This document shows positions 1 to 6,116 of a DNA stretch of 12,867 nucleotides, in pieces. The first letter of the stretch is position 1; each line of letters begins with the position of its first letter. The stretch spans positions 1-12,867 of the forward strand of contig JBQTHM010000004.1 of assembly GCA_052389895.1 (NCBI GenBank), written 5' to 3'. Below the pieces are notes generated by a model. It ran no database searches. It saw nothing but the letters and a program-made list of their open reading frames with translations, and was not told the DNA's origin. Made by a program: the position numbers and the translations under genes. Source of the stretch: CAVVXX01 sp052389895. Its GTDB lineage: Bacteria; Pseudomonadota; Alphaproteobacteria; Micropepsales; Micropepsaceae.

Positions 1-37
1 CTTGTCGCCACCGGAACGCCGTTTCACGGCACCGAAG
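1..37. repeat. 37-bp exact copy of internal suhB sequence at the window edge
   Basis: Bases 1-37 are identical to 1043-1079 inside suhB; the match breaks at base 38 (T versus G at 1080). Both copies are in frame and read LVATGTPFHGTE. In suhB this is native sequence. At the edge it replaces the expected EF-P N-terminus. The most economical reading is an assembly or library chimera at a contig end, joined where both genes happen to carry GAAG. A real duplication is possible but less likely. Confidence 0.9.
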
Positions 38-579
38 TTCGGCCCGGAATCGTGATCGAGCACAACGGATCGCTGTGGTCCGTCGTGAAGTCCCAAGCCG
101 TGAAGCCCGGCAAGGGCGGCGCCTATAAACAGGTCGAGCTCAAGAACATCGTCAACGGCTCGAAGCTGAACGAGCGCTTCCGTGCGGCTGAAACGGTGGA
201 AGAAGTCCAGCTCGACCGCCGGGACTTTCAGTTTCTCTATGCCGGCGGGAACACGCTCTCCTTCATGGACACGAAGACGTTCGACCAGATCGAGCTCGAT
301 TCCGGATTCATGGGCGAGCGCGCGCAATTCCTTCAGGACGGCATGAAAGTCGTCGTTCAGTTTTACGATGGCCGCCCCATCGGCATTTCGCTGCCGCCGA
401 ACGTGACGCTCGCCGTCGTCCAGGCCGACCCCGTCATCAAAGGGCAGACGGCGGCCTCCTCCTACAAGAGCGCGGTGCTGGAAAACGGAATGAAAGTCCA
501 GGTTCCGCCTTTCATCGAGGCGGGCGCCAGGATCGTGGTCGCCACGGACGACGGCTCCTACCTGCGCCGCGCGGAATAA
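34..579 (+). CDS. efp: Elongation factor P, 5'-truncated/chimeric at the window edge
   Basis: EF-P binds the ribosome between the P and E sites and relieves stalling at polyproline stretches. The frame shows the family N-terminus from VRPG, then IEHNG, the KPGKGGAY loop whose lysine (GK in PGKGG) is the usual modification site, QVELKN, and later DPVIKGQTAASSYK and the C-terminal ATDDGSYLRRAE. The family is normally about 185-190 residues. From the GTG at 52 only 175 remain, and about 12 N-terminal residues (typically M-K-x-x-x-N-E-V-R-P-G) should precede it. Codons 37-51 still encode VRPGI, so the GTG at 52 is not the true start. Bases 1-37 are instead an exact copy of suhB sequence and stay in the same open frame, so the real first codons are absent. 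Identity as EF-P is secure; the 5' end is not. The stop lies one base before suhB. Confidence 0.93.
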   Translation, partial: EVRPGIVIEHNGSLWSVVKSQAVKPGKGGAYKQVELKNIVNGSKLNERFRAAETVEEVQLDRRDFQFLYAGGNTLSFMDTKTFDQIELDSGFMGERAQFLQDGMKVVVQFYDGRPIGISLPPNVTLAVVQADPVIKGQTAASSYKSAVLENGMKVQVPPFIEAGARIVVATDDGSYLRRAE

Positions 580-580
580 C

Positions 581-1381
581 GTGCCCTACCTTTCGCCCGC
601 GCTGAATGTGATGGTGAGCGCCGCGCGCAAGGCCGGGCGCGCGCTCATCCGCGATTTCGGTGAACTGGAAAATCTTCAGGTCTCGCGCAAGGGCCCATCC
701 GATTTCGTGTCCGTAGCGGACGAACGCACCGAACGCATCCTGATCGAAGAACTCTCCAGGGCGCGTCCCGGTTACGGATTTCTCGTGGAAGAAAGCGGCG
801 TGATCGAAGGGCGCGACAAGACGCATCGCTTCATCATCGATCCGCTCGACGGCACCACGAATTTCCTGCATGGCATGCCGCAATTCGCCATTTCGATCGC
901 GCTGGAACGCGAAGGCACGCTTGTCTCGGGGCTCGTCTTCAATCCCGTCACCGACGAAATGTTCGTCGCCGAGCGCGGGCATGGCGCCTATCTGAACGAG
1001 CGCCGCCTGCGCGTGGCTGCGCGCAAGACGCTGGCCGATTCCCTTGTCGCCACCGGAACGCCGTTTCACGGCACCGAAGGCCATGAACAGTTCCTGGGCG
1101 AGCTCCGCGCGGTCATGAACACGACGGCGGGCATTCGCCGCGTTGGCGCGGCCGCGCTCGATCTCGCCTGGACGGCGGCGGGCCGCTTCGATGCCTATTG
1201 GGAACGCGACCTCAGCGAGTGGGACATCGCGGCGGGCATCCTTCTCGTGCGCGAGGCGGGCGGCATTGTTACCGACCTCGAGGGCGGCCAGCGCATGCTG
1301 GAGAAGGGCCATTTGCTGGCCGCCAACGAGGCGTTGCACGGGCCCATGCTCGCGCTCCTGAAGCGCGCGGGGATCGGTTGA
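581..1381 (+). CDS. suhB: Inositol-1-monophosphatase family protein (SuhB)
   Basis: A 266-residue Mg-dependent phosphatase of the inositol monophosphatase family, which hydrolyses myo-inositol 1-phosphate and related sugar phosphates; SuhB homologues also act in rRNA transcription antitermination in some bacteria. Metal-site motifs are visible in order: the acidic pair in GFLVEESG (about residues 66-73), DPLDGTTNF (87-95), and WDIAAG (214-219), preceded by GAAALDLAW (189-197). Length fits the family. The start is GTG at 581, one base after the efp stop, which implies co-transcription and probably coupled translation; efp-suhB adjacency is common in alphaproteobacteria. An in-frame ATG at 611 is a possible but less likely start. 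Residues 154-165 are the stretch duplicated at the window edge. Confidence 0.95.
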   Translation: MPYLSPALNVMVSAARKAGRALIRDFGELENLQVSRKGPSDFVSVADERTERILIEELSRARPGYGFLVEESGVIEGRDKTHRFIIDPLDGTTNFLHGMPQFAISIALEREGTLVSGLVFNPVTDEMFVAERGHGAYLNERRLRVAARKTLADSLVATGTPFHGTEGHEQFLGELRAVMNTTAGIRRVGAAALDLAWTAAGRFDAYWERDLSEWDIAAGILLVREAGGIVTDLEGGQRMLEKGHLLAANEALHGPMLALLKRAGIG

Positions 1382-1477
1382 GCGGCGGCGCCACAGGCTT
1401 TATTCTGCCGTCACGCGGATGGCCTCCCCTCGCGGGTGAGGCTTGGGGAATGCCCTTGGGACTTCGCGATTGCTGAC

Positions 1478-2443
1478 ATGAAAGCGTGCCAGGCGTTTTC
1501 GTATGCGGTCCTTGCGGCCGCTCTCGCCGTTTTCGCCGGCCCTGCGGCGGCCCAGGCGAGCGACGCTGCGCTGCTGCATCCCGGCGAGCCCTATTCCGGA
1601 GCCGAGCAATCGCGCGTCAAGCTCATTCCACCCGAAGAAGTAAAAAAGCGCGAAGCAGCGAAGGCGGCAAAAACCGCGCCGCCCGCGCAGACGGCAACGC
1701 AATCTCCTGCTCCCCCAAGCGGCACGGCGGCCTATGCGCCGCCGCAATTCGATCCCGGAATCCCGAGCGCGGTCACGACCGTGCAGGACACCGTTATTGT
1801 GTCGCCTGCGCAGACGCGACCGGCGACGCCCGCATCCGCATCCAATGAAAACGCGGCGGCCAACCGCGTTCCGCTGGCGCTGACGCCCAGCTCGCCCGAC
1901 ATCATCATCGGCCTACACGGAGAGCCGCAAAACGAAGCCTTTGTGCCACCTCGCAACCCCATTTCGAGCGGCACGCGGCGGAAATCCAGGCCGTCCGCGG
2001 CCGCGGCGATAGCCCGTCCGGGCACGGGCCAGGCTGCCGCGCCCGCGCAGTCTGCGCCGGAGCCCATTGCGGCGTCGCTGGCGCCCGTTCCGCGCGCGCC
2101 CAGCGCGGATACTCTTCGCGGACTCAGCAAGCGTTCGGAAATTGTTTTCCCCGAAGGCGCCGTGGACCCGTCGCCCGACACGGTCACGGATTTACGCCGG
2201 CTCGCGGCCGAGCTTACGGCGGCGCTGCGCGGAACAGCCCGCGTGCAGCTCGAGGCCTTTGGCGGCCAGCCCGGCGACAAATCTTCCGATGCGCGCAGAT
2301 TGTCGCTCAAGCGCGCGCTTGCCGTGCGTGCACTCCTTATCGAAAGCGGCGTTCCCGCCGAGCGCATCGATGTGCGCGCGCTAGGCGGCATTACCGACGG
2401 CGGCATGCCCGACCGCGTCGATGTTTTCGTGAGGTCTGGCTAG
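1478..2443 (+). CDS. Secreted/periplasmic OmpA-like C-terminal domain protein
   Basis: A 321-residue protein in three visible parts. Residues 1-25 form a signal peptide: a short basic start (MKAC), an alanine/leucine-rich core and an AAAQ cleavage-like site. Residues about 45-215 are a Pro/Ala/Ser-rich, low-complexity linker. Residues about 220-321 resemble the OmpA-like peptidoglycan-binding fold, with VFPEGA, LSLKRALAVRALLIESGVPAERIDV (the LSxxRA helix, split here: LSLKRALAV then RALLIES) and a final DRVDVFV strand. The usual GHTD loop is replaced by AFGGQPGD, so peptidoglycan binding is plausible but unproven. The frame is open from 1436, but ATG 1478 is chosen because it puts the signal peptide at the N-terminus. 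It lies 96 bases after suhB. No TolQ/ExbB partner is visible, so a role in envelope attachment is inference. Confidence 0.8.
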   Translation: MKACQAFSYAVLAAALAVFAGPAAAQASDAALLHPGEPYSGAEQSRVKLIPPEEVKKREAAKAAKTAPPAQTATQSPAPPSGTAAYAPPQFDPGIPSAVTTVQDTVIVSPAQTRPATPASASNENAAANRVPLALTPSSPDIIIGLHGEPQNEAFVPPRNPISSGTRRKSRPSAAAAIARPGTGQAAAPAQSAPEPIAASLAPVPRAPSADTLRGLSKRSEIVFPEGAVDPSPDTVTDLRRLAAELTAALRGTARVQLEAFGGQPGDKSSDARRLSLKRALAVRALLIESGVPAERIDVRALGGITDGGMPDRVDVFVRSG

Positions 2444-2448
2444 GCTTC

Positions 2449-2477
2449 TTGCCAGGGCGAAGCCCATCGCCTATAAG
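2449..2477 (+). promoter_or_regulatory. Near-consensus sigma-70 promoter of rpmE
   Basis: TTGCCA at 2449-2454 (5/6 to TTGACA), a 17-base spacer, and TATAAG at 2472-2477 (5/6 to TATAAT). The ATG of rpmE at 2486 is only 8 bases past the -10 box, so transcription should begin at or within about two bases of the start codon. Confidence 0.6.
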
Positions 2478-2485
2478 CGCGGCCC

Positions 2486-2716
2486 ATGAAAAAGGGCATT
2501 CATCCCGAATATCATTTCGTCAACGTGGTGCTGACCGACGGCACCACGTACCGCACGCGCACCACCTGGGGCACGCCGGGCGCGCAGCTCACGCTCGACA
2601 TCGACCCCAGCACGCATCCGGCATGGACCGGCGGCCAGCAAAGCCTGGTTGATCGCGGCGGGCGCCTTACGCGCTTCAACAGGAAGTTCAAGGATTTCGT
2701 GAAGGGCAGCGCCTAG
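2486..2716 (+). CDS. rpmE: 50S ribosomal protein bL31 (zinc-free form)
   Basis: A 76-residue bL31 that joins the two ribosomal subunits at bridge B1b. Recognisable motifs are the MKKGIHPEYH start, TDGTTYRTRTTWG, the LDIDPSTHPAWTGGQQ core and DRGGRLTRFNRKF. There is no cysteine, so this is the C-minus form lacking the zinc ribbon, common in alphaproteobacteria. No Shine-Dalgarno sequence lies upstream; instead a strong promoter sits almost on the ATG, predicting a leaderless mRNA. The TAG stop at 2714-2716 overlaps the stop of the convergent rcdA gene by two bases. Identity is secure. Confidence 0.97.
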   Translation: MKKGIHPEYHFVNVVLTDGTTYRTRTTWGTPGAQLTLDIDPSTHPAWTGGQQSLVDRGGRLTRFNRKFKDFVKGSA

Positions 2717-3228
2717 CGCGCGCCCATCCGACCGAATGCCTGTTCCAGCATCCGGAAGTGGGTGAGCACGCCCGCGCTGCGCTGGCCGCAACCGAACAGC
2801 ACCTCGTCGAGCCGCGCGATACGCCGGTAAAGACTCTCGCTGCGCTCGAGTAGGTCCACCAGCTTGCGCGGAAGTTCGCCGGTATCCTCGCGCCGCGACA
2901 GGCAATGTTCGCGTTGGCCGAGCCGGTAGCGCTCGGCTGCGGCGTCCTCGGAGGTCATGTCGCCCTCCAGAACCGCGCGCTGCACCAGCAGCCAGCTTGC
3001 CGCCTGCATGAGGCGCGTGGTCACGCGCATGGATTCGCTGGCATAAACGAGCTGCTCGCGGCGCTGGAGCTTTTTCGCCTCGTCGCGGCCACGGCCGTCG
3101 AGGTAGTGCGCCGTTTCCTCGACCAGCGCCATGCCTTCGTCGAAGGTACGCGAGAAGAGCGCCGAAGACGTAAAAGTCTGCAACGTCAGTCCGTGAAACG
3201 AATCTTGTTCGGCTAATTCGGCTGCCAT
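2713..3228 (-). CDS. rcdA: RcdA-like protease adaptor (DUF1465 family)
   Basis: A 171-residue, mostly helical protein of Pfam DUF1465, the family of Caulobacter RcdA. That protein works with CpdR and PopA to deliver CtrA and other substrates to ClpXP during the cell cycle. Hallmarks are SRTFDEGMALVEETAHYLDG (about residues 26-45), ASESMRVTTRLMQAASWLLVQRAV (63-86), and a C-terminal helix with LLERSESLYRRIARLDE. The frame is open to 3288, but ATG 3228 is preferred: a GGGGGA lies about 5 bases upstream, and the extra residues are Arg-rich and atypical. It sits next to rpmE and near DUF1192, a familiar alphaproteobacterial arrangement. Family assignment is strong; that it controls CtrA here is inferred. 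Confidence 0.85.
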   Translation of the reverse strand: MAAELAEQDSFHGLTLQTFTSSALFSRTFDEGMALVEETAHYLDGRGRDEAKKLQRREQLVYASESMRVTTRLMQAASWLLVQRAVLEGDMTSEDAAAERYRLGQREHCLSRREDTGELPRKLVDLLERSESLYRRIARLDEVLFGCGQRSAGVLTHFRMLEQAFGRMGAR

Positions 3229-3260
3229 GTTCCCCCGCCCGGCGGCCCGCACGTACGCGC

Positions 3261-3288
3261 AGGCTAGCAAGCGGCGGCGCAATGGCAA
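3261..3288 (-). promoter_or_regulatory. Possible rcdA promoter
   Basis: Read on the minus strand: TTGCCA (3288-3283), a 16-base spacer, then TAGCCT (3266-3261). The -35 matches 5/6 but the -10 only 3/6. Predicted transcription start is near 3254, about 26 bases before the rcdA ATG. A weak call. The rest of the 172-base gap 3229-3400 shows nothing else I can support. Confidence 0.28.
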
Positions 3289-3400
3289 GCGCAGGCGCCG
3301 GAAAAGGCGCGTTAATCCTTACGAATGGAGATGAACGCAGCAGGGATGCAACAGACTGCGAAACCTGAGGTCGCGCGCTGCAACCTTAATTTGCGGCGCA

Positions 3401-3598
3401 TTATTGCTTAAAGAATTTCTCGGCCGCCGATTTGGTGGCGGAACGGGCACCCAGCTCCTCTCGCGCACGCACGATTTCCGCTTCCAGCGCGGCAATGCGC
3501 TTTTCCAGTTCGAATCCCGACATAGCCGACAAATCTTCGCCGATGACGATTTCCGCCTTCGGCTTGCGCGGCAGCAGTTCCTCGGGGTCGATCGCCAT
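3401..3598 (-). CDS. DUF1192 small coiled-coil protein
   Basis: A 65-residue protein of unknown function matching the DUF1192 pattern: a short acidic/proline N-terminus (MAIDPEELLPRKPK), then the signature LSAMSGFELEKRIAALEAEI helix, likely coiled coil (residues about 23-50), and an AAEKFFKQ end resembling the family's usual end. No signal peptide or membrane segment. The ATG at 3598 has a GGGGAT about 11 bases upstream. It is on the same strand as rcdA, 172 bases ahead of it, and divergent from the quinone oxidoreductase 40 bases away. Its recurrent company with those genes in alphaproteobacteria supports the call, but no function is established. Confidence 0.85.
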   Translation of the reverse strand: MAIDPEELLPRKPKAEIVIGEDLSAMSGFELEKRIAALEAEIVRAREELGARSATKSAAEKFFKQ

Positions 3599-3638
3599 CT
3601 TGCATGATCCCCAACGATTGCTCTGTTAATCTTGCCAG

Positions 3639-4646
3639 ATGGCGGGCGCGATGTCAGGCCGAACCCTAACCATGAAGGCGATCCGCATCGCGGCGGGCCC
3701 GCCGCCCCGCCTCGAACAAGCGGAATTGCGTGTGCCCGGGACGGCGCCGGGACAGGTGCTGATAAAGGTCGCCGCGGCGGGCTTGAACCGGGCCGATCTG
3801 TTGCAGGCCGAAGGCCGCTATCCCCCGCCCAAAGGCGCGCCGGAAACGCTGGGGCTCGAGGTATCCGGAACCATCGTCGCTGCGGGCGATGGTGTGCGCG
3901 CGTATGGCAAAGGGGACCCGGTCTGCGCTCTGCTTCAGGGCGGCGGCTATGCCGAGTTTGCCGCGGCAAGCGAGCTTTGCGTGCTGCCGGCGCCGGAGGG
4001 CGTTGCCCTGCGCGATGCGGCCGCGCTTCCGGAAGCCTATTTCACGGTGTGGGCCAACCTGTTCGACGGCGCGCGCATGCGGCCCGGGGAGACTTTGCTG
4101 GTTCATGGCGGCACGAGCGGAATCGGTACGGCCGCAATCCAGCTCATGCGTGCGCGCGGGCACCCTGTCTTTGCCACGGCGGGCAGCCCGGAGAAATGCA
4201 AGGCATGTATCGAACTGGGCGCCGTCCGCGCGATCGATTATCGCAGCGAGGATTTCGTTGCAGCAATGAAAGAGGAAACCGGCGGCAGGGGCGTTGACGT
4301 CATCCTCGACATCGTGGGCGGCGATTACGTCGAGCGCAATCTGGCTGCGCTCGCGCGCGGCGGCCGCCTCGTCAATATCGCCTACCAAAAGGGCAGCAGG
4401 GTCGAACTCGATCTGCAAATCATGCTGGCGCGCTCGCTCACCATGACTGCTTCCGCCCTGCGCCCGCGCAGCAACGAGGAAAAGGGAAGTATTCGCGACG
4501 CCTTGCTGCGGGAGGTGTGGCCGCTCTTCGCGCAGGGCCGCATCCGCCCCGTGATCGACATGGTCTTTCCCCTGGCCGAGGCGGGCAAAGCCCACGCGCA
4601 CATGCGCGCGGGAAGCCACATAGGCAAGATCCTGCTGATCCCCTGA
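3639..4646 (+). CDS. NAD(P)H-quinone oxidoreductase, PIG3/zeta-crystallin type
   Basis: A medium-chain dehydrogenase/reductase of 335 residues that would reduce quinones with NADPH in the cytoplasm. The N-terminal GroES-like domain carries GLNRADLLQAEGRYPPPKGAPETLGLEVSG in pieces (residues 48-77). The Rossmann nucleotide site is HGGTSGIGTAAIQL (156-169), followed by ATAGSPEKC and LGAVRAIDYRSEDF. There are no structural or catalytic zinc ligands, as expected for this subfamily. Three in-frame starts exist: ATG 3639, 3651 and 3672. Family members often have a few residues before the conserved 'MxAI', so 3639 or 3651 is favoured; none has a good Shine-Dalgarno. It is divergent from DUF1192 and 111 bases upstream of trcR, probably co-oriented by function-neutral synteny. 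Confidence 0.9.
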   Translation: MAGAMSGRTLTMKAIRIAAGPPPRLEQAELRVPGTAPGQVLIKVAAAGLNRADLLQAEGRYPPPKGAPETLGLEVSGTIVAAGDGVRAYGKGDPVCALLQGGGYAEFAAASELCVLPAPEGVALRDAAALPEAYFTVWANLFDGARMRPGETLLVHGGTSGIGTAAIQLMRARGHPVFATAGSPEKCKACIELGAVRAIDYRSEDFVAAMKEETGGRGVDVILDIVGGDYVERNLAALARGGRLVNIAYQKGSRVELDLQIMLARSLTMTASALRPRSNEEKGSIRDALLREVWPLFAQGRIRPVIDMVFPLAEAGKAHAHMRAGSHIGKILLIP

Positions 4647-4686
4647 TTTTGCTTCCCCTCCCGGCGTGTCCACGCTAAAACACCGG

Positions 4687-4719
4687 CCTTCCTCGAAAAC
4701 GGACGTTTCCGAGCGAAGG
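4687..4719 (+). promoter_or_regulatory. Imperfect hairpin upstream of trcR
   Basis: Arms CCTTC plus CTCGAAAACG (4687-4701) and CGTTTCCGAG, one bulged C, GAAGG (4704-4719) pair with one A-C mismatch. No T-run follows, so it is not a classical terminator of the upstream gene. It ends 38 bases before the trcR start and six bases before a DnaA-box-like GGTGGATAA (4725-4733, 8/9). It may be a regulatory site or part of the trcR leader. Confidence 0.4.
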
Positions 4720-4757
4720 GACGGGGTGGATAACCCTGCCCGGGAAAGGAAAAACCT

Positions 4758-5561
4758 ATGCCGCAGCAAAAAGAACGGCCCCTGATGCCGAAGGCGACCG
4801 CCGTCTGGCTGGTGGACAACACGACGCTCACTTTCGAGCAGATCGCGGACTTCTGCGGGCTGCATCCCCTCGAGGTGAAGGGCATCGCCGACGAGGATGT
4901 CGCGAAAGGAATCAAAGGCATCGACCCCGTTGTCGCGGGGCAGCTCACGCGCGAGCAGATCGACGAGGCTGAGCAGGATCCTTCCAGGCGGCTCGAAATC
5001 GCGCAGCCCAAATACAAGCTTCCCCACGGCAAGCAGAAAAAGACGCCGCGCTACACGCCGGTCTCGAAGAGGCAGGACAAGCCCGACGCCATTTATTGGC
5101 TGCTGCGCAACCATCCTGAGCTAACCGATGCCGATGTCGTTCGCCTCATCGGCACCACGAAAGCCACCATCGCCAAAATCCGCGAGCGCGGGCACTGGAA
5201 TTCGCCCAACATCAAAGCGGTGGACCCGGTGACGCTCGGGCTGTGCACGCAGATCGAGCTCGACGCCGCGGTTCAACGCGCCGCGCGCCGCAAGCCCGCG
5301 ACGCGCGCCAAGAAGGCGGCAGTGACACTGAAACCGGTCGAGGTCACAACGGCCGAACCGCCGCCGGCGGAGGAACCGGCGGAATCTCCTCCTGGCGAAG
5401 TGGCGGCGGAACTGACGCCCGCGGAAGAACCGGCGGCAACCCCGCCCGCGGAAAAAGCACAAGAACCGCAGCCCGCCGAGGAATCCCCGGCGTCCTCAGA
5501 TGACGTAGCGCGCGAAGAGGAAGCCCAGCACGACAACCACAAGGAACACAGCGAGGGATAG
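4758..5561 (+). CDS. trcR: Cell-cycle transcriptional regulator TrcR (DUF1013 family), long repetitive tail
   Basis: A 267-residue member of the DUF1013 family, now usually named TrcR and considered an alphaproteobacterial transcription/cell-cycle regulator. Conserved blocks are LMPKATAVWLVDNTTLTFEQIADFCGLHPLEV (in pieces, residues 9-40), GIDPVVAGQLTREQID, PRYTPVSKRQDKPDAIYWLLRNHPEL, RLIGTTKATI and HWNSPNIK..DPVTLGLC. The two conserved blocks each look helix-turn-helix-like (residues 25-45 and 120-145). Start ATG 4758 has GGAAAGGA seven bases upstream. Residues from about 178 on are a basic Ala/Lys patch, then an acidic Pro/Glu/Ala tail built of three 18-residue units (203-256). The last 21 codons overlap the 3' end of the convergent gene. 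The core assignment is firm; the tail is unusual. Confidence 0.9.
   Translation: MPQQKERPLMPKATAVWLVDNTTLTFEQIADFCGLHPLEVKGIADEDVAKGIKGIDPVVAGQLTREQIDEAEQDPSRRLEIAQPKYKLPHGKQKKTPRYTPVSKRQDKPDAIYWLLRNHPELTDADVVRLIGTTKATIAKIRERGHWNSPNIKAVDPVTLGLCTQIELDAAVQRAARRKPATRAKKAAVTLKPVEVTTAEPPPAEEPAESPPGEVAAELTPAEEPAATPPAEKAQEPQPAEESPASSDDVAREEEAQHDNHKEHSEG
5364..5525 (+). repeat. 54-bp tandem repeat (3 units) in the trcR tail
   Basis: PAEE recurs exactly every 18 residues (203, 221, 239), giving units at 5364-5417, 5418-5471 and 5472-5525. The first two share the pattern PAEEPAxxPPxExAxExx; the third decays after about six codons. Such in-frame repeats in disordered tails change length readily. Confidence 0.6.
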
Positions 5562-6116
5562 CTCGAGCCGCTTTTCCAGGAAGTCCCGCACGCGATCGCC
5601 ATAGACGTAAATGAGCCCTGCCACGAGGTAGAATCGCGCCCCGCGCGTAAGCACGGAAAGGGCGATGAAGGCGCCGAGGTCGTATCCGGAAAATCCGGAG
5701 GCGATTGTCACCACCTTGTAGGGTATGGGCGTCAACCCTTTAATGAGAATGATCCACGCGCCGTATTTCGCGTACATGGCACGGAACCATTCCACCTGTT
5801 CGCCATAGCCGTAGATCGCGATCAGCCACTTGCCGACCGAGTCGTAGAGCCAGGCGCCGATCACATAGCCGAATATCCCTCCCAGGACGGACGCCAGCGT
5901 GCACACGCCCGCGAGAAAAAATGCGCGCCTGCGGTCGGCAAGGCACATGGGAATGAGAAAAAGATCGCCCGGAATGGGAAAGAACGAACTCTCGCTGAAG
6001 GAGACAAGCGCCAGCGTTTTCCACGCATGCGGCCCCTTCGCATGCTCCATCGTCCATTCGTACCAGCGCCTGATATAGCCGCGGCGCGGTTTGGCAATCG
6101 ATTGGGTCTTACTCAT
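5496..6116 (-). CDS. YqaA/DedA-like VTT-domain membrane protein
   Basis: A 206-residue integral membrane protein of the DedA/VTT (SNARE-associated Golgi protein) superfamily, YqaA-type. DedA proteins are implicated in flipping undecaprenyl phosphate or phospholipids and in membrane homeostasis; the substrate of this subgroup is not settled. Visible motifs are FSESSFFPIPGDLFLIPM (residues 40-57), LASVLGGIFGYVIGAWL (74-90), LIKGLTPIPYKVVTIASGFSGYD (124-146) and TRGARFYLVAGLIYVYG (157-173), with a final hydrophobic helix at about 186-201. The ATG overlaps the upstream MFS stop (TGATG), so the two are translationally coupled. Its last 66 bases lie antisense to the trcR 3' end, encoding the C-terminal helix on one strand and the charged TrcR tail on the other. 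Confidence 0.9.
   Translation of the reverse strand: MSKTQSIAKPRRGYIRRWYEWTMEHAKGPHAWKTLALVSFSESSFFPIPGDLFLIPMCLADRRRAFFLAGVCTLASVLGGIFGYVIGAWLYDSVGKWLIAIYGYGEQVEWFRAMYAKYGAWIILIKGLTPIPYKVVTIASGFSGYDLGAFIALSVLTRGARFYLVAGLIYVYGDRVRDFLEKRLELSLAVFLVVVVLGFLFARYVI

Noticed and set aside
512..1339. A minus-strand ORF opposite suhB
   Set aside because: Shadow of suhB, Arg/Ala-rich with no family features.
3325..3411. A 28-residue plus-strand ORF between rcdA and DUF1192
   Set aside because: No ribosome site, no family pattern, and it overlaps the DUF1192 3' end.
3666..5114. A 482-codon minus-strand ORF opposite quinone oxidoreductase and trcR
   Set aside because: It is the antisense shadow of two well-supported genes, crosses their intergenic gap, and shows no recognisable domain; long shadows are expected at this GC.
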